This document shows positions 1 to 6,399 of a DNA stretch of 22,039 nt, one piece after another. Source of the DNA: Candidatus Aminicenantota bacterium. GTDB lineage: Bacteria > Acidobacteriota > Aminicenantia > UBA2199. A program made the position numbers and the translations under genes. The stretch is from positions 1-22,039 of the forward strand of contig JAPKZM010000129.1 in NCBI GenBank assembly GCA_026393775.1. The letters are read 5' to 3'. The first letter of the stretch is position 1. The number at the start of each line of letters is the position of its first letter. The notes beneath the pieces are model-generated. The model ran no database searches and had not been told where the DNA came from. It was given only the letters and a program-made list of their open reading frames with translations.

Positions 1-1
1 C

Positions 2-79
2 CCGGACCGGCGCCCCCTGCTGGCGGCCATCCACGCCAAGCTGCAGCGCCTGGCCGGAAAATTCCCGCAGCCAACCTGA
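2..79 (+). CDS. 3' end of an unidentified protein gene (partial)
   Basis: An open frame enters from the left edge and stops at TGA 77-79. The visible C-terminus is PDRRPLLAAIHAKLQRLAG followed by KFPQPT, a basic amphipathic helix with a polar tail. Only 25 residues can be seen, too few to name a family. It ends 11 bases before the next start codon, with the ribosome binding site GGGAGG in the gap, so it is probably co-transcribed with the PAS protein. The codon choice is GC-rich like its neighbours, but such a short stretch could be open by chance. Confidence 0.45.
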   Translation, partial: PDRRPLLAAIHAKLQRLAGKFPQPT

Positions 80-90
80 AGGGAGGAAAA

Positions 91-432
91 ATGGATAATT
101 CTGCCTGGATGAATGGCATAGACGTGGCGGTCACCGTCTGCGACCGCGCCGGGATCATCGTTTACATGAATGACCAGGCCATGCGGACTTTTTCCCCCGA
201 AGGGGACAAGGTCCTGTTGGGTAAAAACCTATGGGCCTGCCATCCGGAAGCCGCCAATGAAAAGATCCGCCGCCTCATGGAAACTGGCGCCGACAACAGC
301 TATACGATCGAAAAGAACGGGTTACGCAAACTCATCCATCAGGTGGCCTGGCGCGAAAACGGCGAACTGGCCGGCTTGGTGGAATTTTCCTTCGTCATTC
401 CCCGGGTCCTGCCCCATTTCGTCCGGAGCTGA
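91..432 (+). CDS. small stand-alone PAS-domain protein
   Basis: This 113-residue protein has the layout of a single PAS fold and little else. It starts with a strand rich in V/I (DVAVTVCDRAGIIVYMND), where the D-x-x-G-x-I-x-x-x-N pattern is the classic first hairpin of PAS domains. Helical and strand segments follow, ending in a last strand (GELAGLVEFSFVIP) and a short PHF tail. There is no kinase, GGDEF or DNA-binding output domain, so it probably senses a small ligand or docks to a partner. No haem or flavin ligand residue can be named with confidence. The start is well supported: GGGAGG at 81-86 lies 4 bases before the ATG. It may be co-transcribed with the partial gene upstream. It ends face to face with the minus-strand S9 peptidase gene, and a hairpin over its stop codon could terminate it. 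Confidence 0.8.
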   Translation: MDNSAWMNGIDVAVTVCDRAGIIVYMNDQAMRTFSPEGDKVLLGKNLWACHPEAANEKIRRLMETGADNSYTIEKNGLRKLIHQVAWRENGELAGLVEFSFVIPRVLPHFVRS

Positions 433-463
433 ACCGCCTCAACCAGTTCAGCGCAATCTTTTT
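428..463 (+). terminator. possible intrinsic terminator after the PAS gene
   Basis: GCTGAAC at 428-434 and GTTCAGC at 446-452 are perfect 7-bp inverted arms around an 11-base loop. A run of five T follows at 459-463. The left arm contains the PAS gene's TGA. The stem is short and six bases separate it from the T run, so it is only a candidate. On the opposite strand no T run follows the hairpin. Confidence 0.4.
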
Positions 464-466
464 CCA

Positions 467-2515
467 TCAGTCGGCGTATGTGTCGGCGATATTTTCCGCG
501 ATCCAGGCGAATACCGTCTGCCACCAGAGGCGGGCGTTCTGCGGCTTCTGCACGAAGTGATTCTCGTCGGGGAAGTAGAGCATTTTTGATTTCACGCCGC
601 GCCGCTGCAGGGCGGTGAACAGCATCATCCCCTGTGTGACCGGAATACGAAAGTCATTTTCACTGTGCACGACCAGCATAGGCACCTTGAACTTGTCCAC
701 GTAGTTGGCCGGGTTCCATTTTTCGAAAAGACCACTGGTCCAGGGGGTGCCGCCTTGCTCCCATTCCTCGAACCACAGCTCCTCGGTGGAATAATACATG
801 CTGCGGGAATCGAAAATCCCGTCGTGCGAAACCAGGCAGCGGAATGGATATTTGAAATCGTCGCTGTGGCCGGCGATCCAGTTGACCATGAAGCCGCCGT
901 AGGAAGCGCCTGCGGCCACGATCTTATCCTTGTCGATGAAGGGGAAAGTTTCCACTAGATACTGCTGCCCCTTGACCAGATCGATGAAAGGAGCTCCGCC
1001 CCAGTCCCTGGAAACCGCATCGGTGAATGCCTGGCCGTAGCCGTTGCTGCCGTGGAAGTTGATGGCCGCGACCACGTAGCCGGGCGATGCGAACAGGCTG
1101 TGGTTCCAGCGGTAATGGAACTCATCGGTCCAGCCGCCCTGAGGCCCGCCGTGAATGAGGAATACCAGCGGATATTTTTTGCCGGCATCAAAGAAAGGCG
1201 GCTTGAGCAGCATGCCTTCAACCGTTTCATCCTTGGCGCCCCTATAGCGGAAAATCTCGACCCGGTTCATCTGTACGTCTTTGAAGAGTTCCTGGTTGAA
1301 ACGGGTCAGCTGCGTTTGCCGCCGGCGGCCCAGGTCGAATTTGAAAATTTCCTGGGGCATGGCCACGTTCTGGACCTGATAGATCAGGGCTTTGCCGTCC
1401 GGGGTCAGGCACAGGGAATTGGCGTTGATGGCGGAAACGATCCTTTCAATCTTTTTCGAGGCAATTTGCAGCTTGAATATCGGTTCGTAGATGCTTTGCG
1501 AAGCGGTGAAATAAATAACTTTGCCGTCGGCGCTGAAAACGAAACTGGCGATGGTATCGGGAAAGGCGGCGGTCAGGTTCTGCGGCGTTCCGGTCTTCAG
1601 GTCGTAAAGGATGATGTCTTTTTTATCGGACTCAAACCCCGGCCGGCGCATGGAGAGATAGGCCAAATACCTGTTGCTGGGCGCAAAAACCGGGTTGGCA
1701 TCGTTGCCCTGGTTGCCGTTGCTGATGTTCTTTTCCTCGCCGCTGCGCAGGGAGCGTAGAAAGACGTCGTTGTTGGTGGAAATCGCCACCATCGGGTCGA
1801 TATTCTTCACGTACGCGAACCAGGCGCCGTCGCCGGAAAACAAGAAATCCTGGACGCCGCCCAGGGCCAACGGCGGCGTATCGAAGTCGCCAGGGGTCAG
1901 GTCGGTGAATTCAGGGCTCCCGGGGCGGTGCTGGAAGACATGGCTGCGTTTGCCGTCCCGCCAGGAGTCCCACTCACGGAACATGAGGCCGGTCAGCAAT
2001 TTGGCCTTGACCTTGGAACTTTCAGCTTCTTTTTCCATGGCCATTGCCTCGGCGAATGTCTTGGCCCGGGGATCAATGTCATGGGTGAAAGCAATGCTTT
2101 TTTCGTCACTTGACCAGATGAAGTTGCTGATGCCGCCGGCAACGGCGGTGATGGCTTTAGCCCCGGCGGGATTCTTCAGGTCCATGAAAAATACCTGCGG
2201 GTCGCCGTCGCGGCTGGAGACAAAGGTCAAAAATCCCGATTTCAGGAAGCGGGGATTGGAACTGTTCCCCTTGCCATCGGTCAGTTTCTTGAGCGTCAAC
2301 CCGGCCGCGTCGGCGGCATACAGGTCGGTTTGGAAGGTGTTGCGGTCGATGTCGGGTGTTTTTACCGCGAACACGATCCATTTTCCATCCGGGGATACGA
2401 CCGGGGATGAAAGGCGGCCGGCGGAAAACACATCGGTAAAGCTCAACGCTCTTTTTTCGCCCCAGAGCGGAGCGATCAAGCAAATGGATAAAAACAGCAG
2501 GGAAACTTTTTTCAT
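467..2515 (-). CDS. secreted S9 family (prolyl oligopeptidase-like) serine peptidase
   Basis: This is a 682-residue S9-type peptidase. An N-terminal signal peptide (MKKVSLLFLSICLIAPLWG) sends it to the periplasm or outside. A long beta-propeller region of WD40-like repeats (for example SPDGKWIVF, SSDEKSIAF, SADGKVIYF) is followed by an alpha/beta-hydrolase domain from about residue 420. The nucleophile motif GASYGG places the catalytic Ser at 538. The triad is completed by Asp621 (HSENDFRIP) and His653 (DENHFVQ), with spacing typical of S9. The family cleaves peptides, often after Pro, Ala or acylated residues; the exact specificity cannot be read. The frame stays open for 23 codons upstream, but ATG 2515 is chosen because it begins the signal peptide and has GGAG 7 bases upstream. 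The longer version would be read through a terminator hairpin. It is the last gene of a minus-strand run. Confidence 0.93.
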   Translation of the reverse strand: MKKVSLLFLSICLIAPLWGEKRALSFTDVFSAGRLSSPVVSPDGKWIVFAVKTPDIDRNTFQTDLYAADAAGLTLKKLTDGKGNSSNPRFLKSGFLTFVSSRDGDPQVFFMDLKNPAGAKAITAVAGGISNFIWSSDEKSIAFTHDIDPRAKTFAEAMAMEKEAESSKVKAKLLTGLMFREWDSWRDGKRSHVFQHRPGSPEFTDLTPGDFDTPPLALGGVQDFLFSGDGAWFAYVKNIDPMVAISTNNDVFLRSLRSGEEKNISNGNQGNDANPVFAPSNRYLAYLSMRRPGFESDKKDIILYDLKTGTPQNLTAAFPDTIASFVFSADGKVIYFTASQSIYEPIFKLQIASKKIERIVSAINANSLCLTPDGKALIYQVQNVAMPQEIFKFDLGRRRQTQLTRFNQELFKDVQMNRVEIFRYRGAKDETVEGMLLKPPFFDAGKKYPLVFLIHGGPQGGWTDEFHYRWNHSLFASPGYVVAAINFHGSNGYGQAFTDAVSRDWGGAPFIDLVKGQQYLVETFPFIDKDKIVAAGASYGGFMVNWIAGHSDDFKYPFRCLVSHDGIFDSRSMYYSTEELWFEEWEQGGTPWTSGLFEKWNPANYVDKFKVPMLVVHSENDFRIPVTQGMMLFTALQRRGVKSKMLYFPDENHFVQKPQNARLWWQTVFAWIAENIADTYAD

Positions 2516-2539
2516 TTTATTTCTCCAGGGTTGGGTTTG

Positions 2540-2578
2540 AAAAAAGGCCGCAGGAAACGGTTTTCGTTTCCCGCGGCC
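2540..2578 (-). terminator. intrinsic terminator between lipoprotein and S9 peptidase genes
   Basis: Read on the minus strand, GGCCGCGGGAAACG pairs with CGTTTCCTGCGGCC across a 5-base AAAAC loop. The 14-bp stem has one mismatch and is followed directly by six T. This is a textbook rho-independent terminator for the lipoprotein gene. It sits only about 25 bases before the S9 peptidase start, leaving almost no room for a separate promoter, so it may act as an attenuator with partial read-through. Confidence 0.85.
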
Positions 2579-2608
2579 TGCCATTTACCGGAAGGATCTG
2601 AATGTGAT

Positions 2609-3304
2609 CTATTTCCCCTGCTCGTAGTCTTCTTTGGGCTGAATGCGCAAGATGATGAAACGGTTGGGCGACACTTTGTTGGTCAGAGGATTGATGAGGT
2701 TGTATTTTCTCAGCAAAAACACGTAATCCTTATCGCCGTTGGCCGTGGTGATCCTGACTATGGATTTCACGGTGATGGCCTTGCCGGTCATCAGTTCCTG
2801 ATTCTGATCGATGCTGGTGGACATCGTGACCATTTTCTTTTCCACTTCCACCTGCTCTTTCATCTGGGTATAATCCATCTGGGCCTGCTTGTAATTCTGG
2901 GTTTCGGCAAGCACGTCCTGTTCGCCGGCGTCGATCTGTTTTTTCAATTCGGCTTTCTGCCGGCTGCCGCGGGTTTCGCCCAGTTTGGTTTTCAATAGGT
3001 CCAGAGCGTCTTTTTTGTCCTTGACCACACCGATCTGCTTGTCTTTTTTAGTCTTGATTTCGGCCAGACTGGTCATCAATTGCTGAAGGATGAGATCCTC
3101 GCTGACTGGATCTTCCGATGAAACCAATTTCCAGGATTTGAACTCCAGGGCCATCGGTTCTGCTGCCATGGAGGCCATCGTATCCCTGTCCTTGGCTTTC
3201 ATGGCCTGAAAATATTTTGAGAGCGTGATTTCCTCAGGCTTCTGACAGGAAGTCGTGATCATGATCAGCATCATTAAAGCGGCCAGTACAAAAATTTTTT
3301 TCAT
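2609..3304 (-). CDS. putative lipoprotein with a central coiled coil
   Basis: This is a 231-residue protein. It starts with a lipoprotein-type signal: a basic MKK, a hydrophobic stretch, then ITTSC with Cys20 as the likely lipidated residue. Residues of about 25-60 (LSKYFQAMKAKDRDTMASM) resemble the opening helix of NTF2-like folds. Residues of about 80-155 are rich in Lys, Glu and Gln with few breaks and should form a coiled coil (KKDALDLLKTKLGETRGSR, then AELKKQIDAGEQDVLAE). The tail (IVRITTANGDKDYVFLLRKYNLI) looks like beta strands. I do not recognise a named family, and no enzyme motif is visible. The start is firm: AGGAGG lies 6 bases upstream of ATG. It has its own candidate promoter and a strong terminator downstream, so it can be a single-gene unit. 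A role at the cell envelope is inferred from the lipobox only. Confidence 0.8.
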   Translation of the reverse strand: MKKIFVLAALMMLIMITTSCQKPEEITLSKYFQAMKAKDRDTMASMAAEPMALEFKSWKLVSSEDPVSEDLILQQLMTSLAEIKTKKDKQIGVVKDKKDALDLLKTKLGETRGSRQKAELKKQIDAGEQDVLAETQNYKQAQMDYTQMKEQVEVEKKMVTMSTSIDQNQELMTGKAITVKSIVRITTANGDKDYVFLLRKYNLINPLTNKVSPNRFIILRIQPKEDYEQGK

Positions 3305-3403
3305 ACAATTCCTCCTTTAAATTTTTTTATTGTGGATAGATCCGTGAAAATAGTATTAGCAATCCCATTTTTACTTTGCTTGTCTGTTTTATTCATCCAA
3401 GTC

Positions 3404-3432
3404 ATTATAAGTAAATAAAAAATTAAAAGCAA
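3404..3432 (-). promoter_or_regulatory. candidate promoter of the lipoprotein gene
   Basis: On the minus strand, TTGCTT (3432-3427) and a perfect TATAAT (3409-3404) are separated by 17 bases. Transcription would start near 3397, giving a leader of roughly 90 bases. The -35 box matches the consensus only in its first three bases. The 186-base gap between the M23 and lipoprotein genes is AT-rich, and no convincing terminator for the M23 gene was found in it. Confidence 0.5.
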
Positions 3433-3490
3433 GATACTTTTGCAAAATTAATCAAAAAAACAAAAATATCTCCTTCGGGTTTGTTGCGGA

Positions 3491-4432
3491 CTAGTTTTGC
3501 ATATCCAGTATGAAATCGTTAGGATTGACGGGCTTGTCGAAGTAACGGACTTCATAATGCAAATGGGGGCCATTGCTCCTGCCCGTCGTTCCGACATAAC
3601 CGATGACGTCGTAACGCTTGACCCGCTGACCTTCCCTGACGTTGAATCCCGAAAGATGGCCGTAACGGGTGGCGTAGCCGAAACCATGGTCGATGATAAT
3701 CATTTTGCCATAATATTCCTTGGCTTCGGCCACCAGGACTACGCCATCGGCCGGGGCGATAACCTTATTACCCAGCTGAGTGGCTATATCGAGGGCGTTA
3801 TGGAACTCATAGCGGCCGGTGAAGGGATGGACACGGTTGCCGAACACCCCGGAGATGTAACCGCGCGTAGGCCAGATGGCCGGAGTGGCCGCCAAGTGCA
3901 GCTTTTGCTGGTTGACCATGCTTTCGACCGACTTGAGCGATTCTTCTATCAATTTTGCATTTTCATTGATTTCTTTTGTTTTGCTCAGCAAGTTTTGCTG
4001 GGGCAAGCTGCTGCCGGGGAGTGTCGTTTGCGCCGCGGGAAAATCGCCCGCTAACTGGTTGTCGGATTCAGGGCCGCCGCTGCCCACTTCCTTCAGAGCC
4101 AGGGGCGAAGTCAGGCCAGTGGCTACCATGATCCTTTCCTTGTAGGTTTCCATGTTTTTCAGCCTCTGGTTGAGGACCTCAATGGTCAAGGACAGCGCGC
4201 TGATTTTTTGCTGCTTGTCCTTGGCATCCAGTTCAAGGCGCTTCATTTTTTGCTTGTCCAGGGTCATGGTCAAATACTGAAATATAATGAAGCCGAAGAA
4301 GACGACCAGGAATGAAAAAGCCAGTATGGCGTTCTTGATGAATTTTGCTGAAACGGAGAATTCCTTGTTGGTGGACTTGGCGTCGGAAACAATGATGACC
4401 GAATAATTTTGGTTTTTATTTGCGGCTTTCAT
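3491..4432 (-). CDS. membrane-anchored M23 (LytM-type) peptidoglycan endopeptidase
   Basis: This 313-residue protein has a short cytoplasmic start, one membrane helix (about residues 34-54, AILAFSFLVVFFGFIIFQYL), a coiled-coil stretch (about 58-100), a Ser/Gly/Pro-rich linker, a second helical segment, and a C-terminal M23 domain from about residue 185. The zinc-site residues are present: His211 and Asp215 in HNALD, then His290 and His292 in HLH, plus His259 in RYGHL. So it is likely an active enzyme cutting peptidoglycan cross-link peptides in the periplasm, not an EnvC/NlpD-type activator with lost ligands. The frame could begin 18 codons earlier at a TTG, but those bases are the -35 box of a near-perfect promoter. 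ATG 4432 is therefore taken. No clear Shine-Dalgarno precedes it. Confidence 0.9.
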   Translation of the reverse strand: MKAANKNQNYSVIIVSDAKSTNKEFSVSAKFIKNAILAFSFLVVFFGFIIFQYLTMTLDKQKMKRLELDAKDKQQKISALSLTIEVLNQRLKNMETYKERIMVATGLTSPLALKEVGSGGPESDNQLAGDFPAAQTTLPGSSLPQQNLLSKTKEINENAKLIEESLKSVESMVNQQKLHLAATPAIWPTRGYISGVFGNRVHPFTGRYEFHNALDIATQLGNKVIAPADGVVLVAEAKEYYGKMIIIDHGFGYATRYGHLSGFNVREGQRVKRYDVIGYVGTTGRSNGPHLHYEVRYFDKPVNPNDFILDMQN

Positions 4433-4457
4433 GATATTGGCTCGAGTTGCTGCCCGA

Positions 4458-4486
4458 ATTGTACGGCAAGAAAAATGATTTGTCAA
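4458..4486 (-). promoter_or_regulatory. strong sigma70-type promoter of the M23 gene
   Basis: On the minus strand, a perfect TTGACA (4486-4481), a 17-base spacer and TACAAT (4463-4458, five of six matches) precede the M23 gene. The start of transcription would lie near 4451, giving a leader of about 20 bases to ATG 4432. The promoter excludes the upstream TTG as the translation start and separates this gene from the B12-binding gene 13 bases further upstream. Confidence 0.8.
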
Positions 4487-4499
4487 TCATGAGCATGAA

Positions 4500-4892
4500 T
4501 TATTGGACGACGATTTTTCTGATTTTGTCGGCAATGGTTTCCAGCAGCGTTCCAGGGGGGAACACTTCCTGGACGCCCAATTTCTTCAGTTCCGGCAGAT
4601 CCTCTTTGGGAATGATGCCGCCCAGGAACAGCGGCGGCGGCGGGACGTTCTTTTCCGAGTAAACCACCATGATCCTTTTGCACAGCTGCAAATGGGCGCC
4701 GGAAAGGATGCTCAGGCCGATAATGGCCACGTCTTCCTGAATCGCCGTATTGACTATGGTTTCCGGGGACTGGCGCAGGCCGGTGTAAATGACTTCCATC
4801 CCGGCGTCCCTTAGATATTTGGCCACGATTTTTGCGCCGCGGTCGTGTCCATCCAAGCCGGGTTTGGCTATTAAGACTTTCACTCTGTGCAT
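4500..4892 (-). CDS. stand-alone cobalamin-binding domain, methylmalonyl-CoA mutase small subunit type
   Basis: This 130-residue protein is one B12-binding Rossmann-like domain. The cobalamin motif is complete: DGHDRG with Asp14, His16 and Gly19 (His16 is the lower axial cobalt ligand in this family), Ser61-Ile-Leu63, and Gly91-Gly92. The opening VKVLIAKPGLDGHDRGAKIV is typical of the C-terminal part or small subunit of methylmalonyl-CoA mutase and relatives (isobutyryl- or ethylmalonyl-CoA mutases). It would carry adenosylcobalamin for a separate large subunit interconverting methylmalonyl-CoA and succinyl-CoA; none is present here, so the partner must be encoded elsewhere. The start follows the family's N-terminus. 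No Shine-Dalgarno is seen, and the candidate promoter lies so close that the mRNA may be nearly leaderless. A run of four Pro (84-87) is a small oddity. Confidence 0.9.
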   Translation of the reverse strand: MHRVKVLIAKPGLDGHDRGAKIVAKYLRDAGMEVIYTGLRQSPETIVNTAIQEDVAIIGLSILSGAHLQLCKRIMVVYSEKNVPPPPLFLGGIIPKEDLPELKKLGVQEVFPPGTLLETIADKIRKIVVQ

Positions 4893-4900
4893 AGCGATTT

Positions 4901-4929
4901 ATTTTGCAATAAAAAAATTAAAAAGTCAA
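4901..4929 (-). promoter_or_regulatory. candidate promoter of the B12-binding gene
   Basis: On the minus strand, TTGACT (4929-4924), 17 bases and CAAAAT (4906-4901) stand before the gene. The predicted transcript start is within a few bases of ATG 4892, implying a leaderless or nearly leaderless message. That agrees with the lack of a Shine-Dalgarno. The -10 box matches only four of six positions. Confidence 0.45.
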
Positions 4930-4938
4930 CCGTTTGAC

Positions 4939-4968
4939 TTGACATTGTTATTGAAAAAATGCTAAAAA
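4939..4968 (+). promoter_or_regulatory. candidate promoter of the receiver protein-valS-birA unit
   Basis: A perfect TTGACA (4939-4944), an 18-base spacer and TAAAAA (4963-4968) lie upstream of the receiver-domain gene, with transcription expected near 4975. The ribosome binding site AGGAGG follows at 4990-4995. It is back to back with the minus-strand promoter of the B12-binding gene; the two -35 boxes are 9 bases apart. Confidence 0.55.
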
Positions 4969-5002
4969 ACAGCTATATGGGAAAAAGCCAGGAGGATCTA
5001 GG

Positions 5003-6379
5003 ATGAAAAAGAAAATTATTGCTCTTGCTGACAATAGCTATACCATCCGCCGGATCGTGGAATTGTCTTTTTCCGAGATTGAAAATATTGAAGTGCACAG
5101 TTTCGAGAACGGGACCGGGCTGAAGGAAAAATTGCTGCGTCTGGAGCCGGACGTGCTTATTGTGGACATCAAATTGCCCGAAACCAGCGGGTACGACTTA
5201 TGCCGTTTCATCAACGAGACTCCCGCGCTGAACCGCTGCCGGGTTTTTTTGATGAAAGGCAGTTTCGAAGCCGTGGACAATGAAATGATAAAAAACCTGA
5301 AATATGAGGATATCGTCACCAAGCCTTTTGATTCCAACGCCCTGGTCAGCTCGGTCATGAAGAATCTCAGCCAGGAGGAACCTAAAGCCGCCACTGAATT
5401 TGCCGAGGAGGAACCCAGTTCGTTCCCGGAAGATATCATGGAGATCGAAACCGATGCTCCAGTAGGCGAAGGCATCAATTTTTCGGATATTCGCCTTGAT
5501 GTTGGGGCCCAGGCCGGCGCGGGCAGCAACGCTCCGCAAAACCAGGTTCCGGAAAGGGATGAGATTCTGCCCTCGGAGGAAATTACCCAGGGCACGCAGC
5601 CGCCCAAGGACACCTTGCTGCCCACGGAACCCGATGAAGCGATCCAGAATCCTTTTAAGGAAGAACCGCTTGCAGAAGAAACGAAACTTCCTGCCGACGA
5701 GATAACCGCGCCCATGACGGCCAAGCCGGAAAAGAAACCAGCCGGCCAGAATACGCCGGCGGAAAGCATGATCCGTGACATATCGGATGAATTTCACGAA
5801 CGCTTTCAGAAGGCAGCCAACGGGGATACCTCCGATGCCTTGATCAAATCCTCCCTGGAAGCGACCCGGATGGCCGACAGGAGGGATTTCAAATTTTCAG
5901 TCGACCGGGAAGACAAAATTTATTCCGCCGCCAAGAAGGATACAACGGGCTCGTTGAACGATTCTGCCGGCGACGCTCCCAAGAAAGCCATGTACTCGGA
6001 AAAGGATGAGATCTTTGATTTCGGACCCTCCAGCCAGAAACAGGGCAAGGAAAAAGGCGCGGAAGGGCGAATGGATAAACTCAGCGCCGAGGAATTGTTC
6101 GTCCAGAAAATACGCCCTGAGACGATCTCGCCGGAAGCGGAATTGAAAAAACTGTCCCAAACGCCTCCTCGCGAGCGTGAGCGCGAGGCGAAAAGCGAAC
6201 CGCAAACCGATGGCGGGTTGACGGTGACTGAAAAAATAGACCTGACCGGAAAATTGGAAGATAAGCTTACGTTAACCATAAAAGAGCTGATCTGGGAGAT
6301 CGTCCCTTCGTTGGCCGAAAAAATCATCAAGGAAGAAATCGATAAAATCAAAGCCGAAGCGAACGACACCGATTTTTAA
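5003..6379 (+). CDS. response-regulator receiver protein with long acidic linker and conserved C-terminal helix
   Basis: This 458-residue protein has a receiver (REC) domain at about 1-122. The phospho-acceptor is Asp55 (VLIVDIKLP) and the conserved Lys is Lys107 (TKPFD). The usual acidic pair is reduced to Asp10-Asn11, and the usual Ser/Thr after the fourth strand is Lys85 (FLMKGSFE), so phosphorylation chemistry may be weak or altered. Residues 125-410 are low-complexity, rich in Glu, Pro, Ala and Lys, and probably disordered. The last 40 residues form a helix, IWEIVPSLAEKIIKEEIDK; I recall a similar ending in some deltaproteobacterial and acidobacterial REC proteins and, more loosely, in the polar organiser PopZ. 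There is no DNA-binding or enzymatic output. The start is supported by AGGAGG 7 bases upstream. valS follows after 20 bases, so they are likely co-transcribed. Function unknown; a scaffold or polarity role is only a guess. Confidence 0.85.
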   Translation: MKKKIIALADNSYTIRRIVELSFSEIENIEVHSFENGTGLKEKLLRLEPDVLIVDIKLPETSGYDLCRFINETPALNRCRVFLMKGSFEAVDNEMIKNLKYEDIVTKPFDSNALVSSVMKNLSQEEPKAATEFAEEEPSSFPEDIMEIETDAPVGEGINFSDIRLDVGAQAGAGSNAPQNQVPERDEILPSEEITQGTQPPKDTLLPTEPDEAIQNPFKEEPLAEETKLPADEITAPMTAKPEKKPAGQNTPAESMIRDISDEFHERFQKAANGDTSDALIKSSLEATRMADRRDFKFSVDREDKIYSAAKKDTTGSLNDSAGDAPKKAMYSEKDEIFDFGPSSQKQGKEKGAEGRMDKLSAEELFVQKIRPETISPEAELKKLSQTPPREREREAKSEPQTDGGLTVTEKIDLTGKLEDKLTLTIKELIWEIVPSLAEKIIKEEIDKIKAEANDTDF

Positions 6380-6399
6380 TTTTTCTTTGGAGTTTTAAC

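Noticed and set aside
1052..1759. Long + strand open frame inside the S9 peptidase gene
   Set aside because: It is complementary to the peptidase domain and propeller; no start signal or motif supports it.
2516..2584. 23-codon N-terminal extension of the S9 peptidase
   Set aside because: It would be encoded by the terminator hairpin, has no ribosome binding site, and would bury the signal peptide.
3305..3490. Possible small RNA or terminator in the AT-rich gap between M23 and lipoprotein genes
   Set aside because: Beyond a TATAAT-type promoter for the lipoprotein, no stable stem with a T run or conserved structure could be seen.
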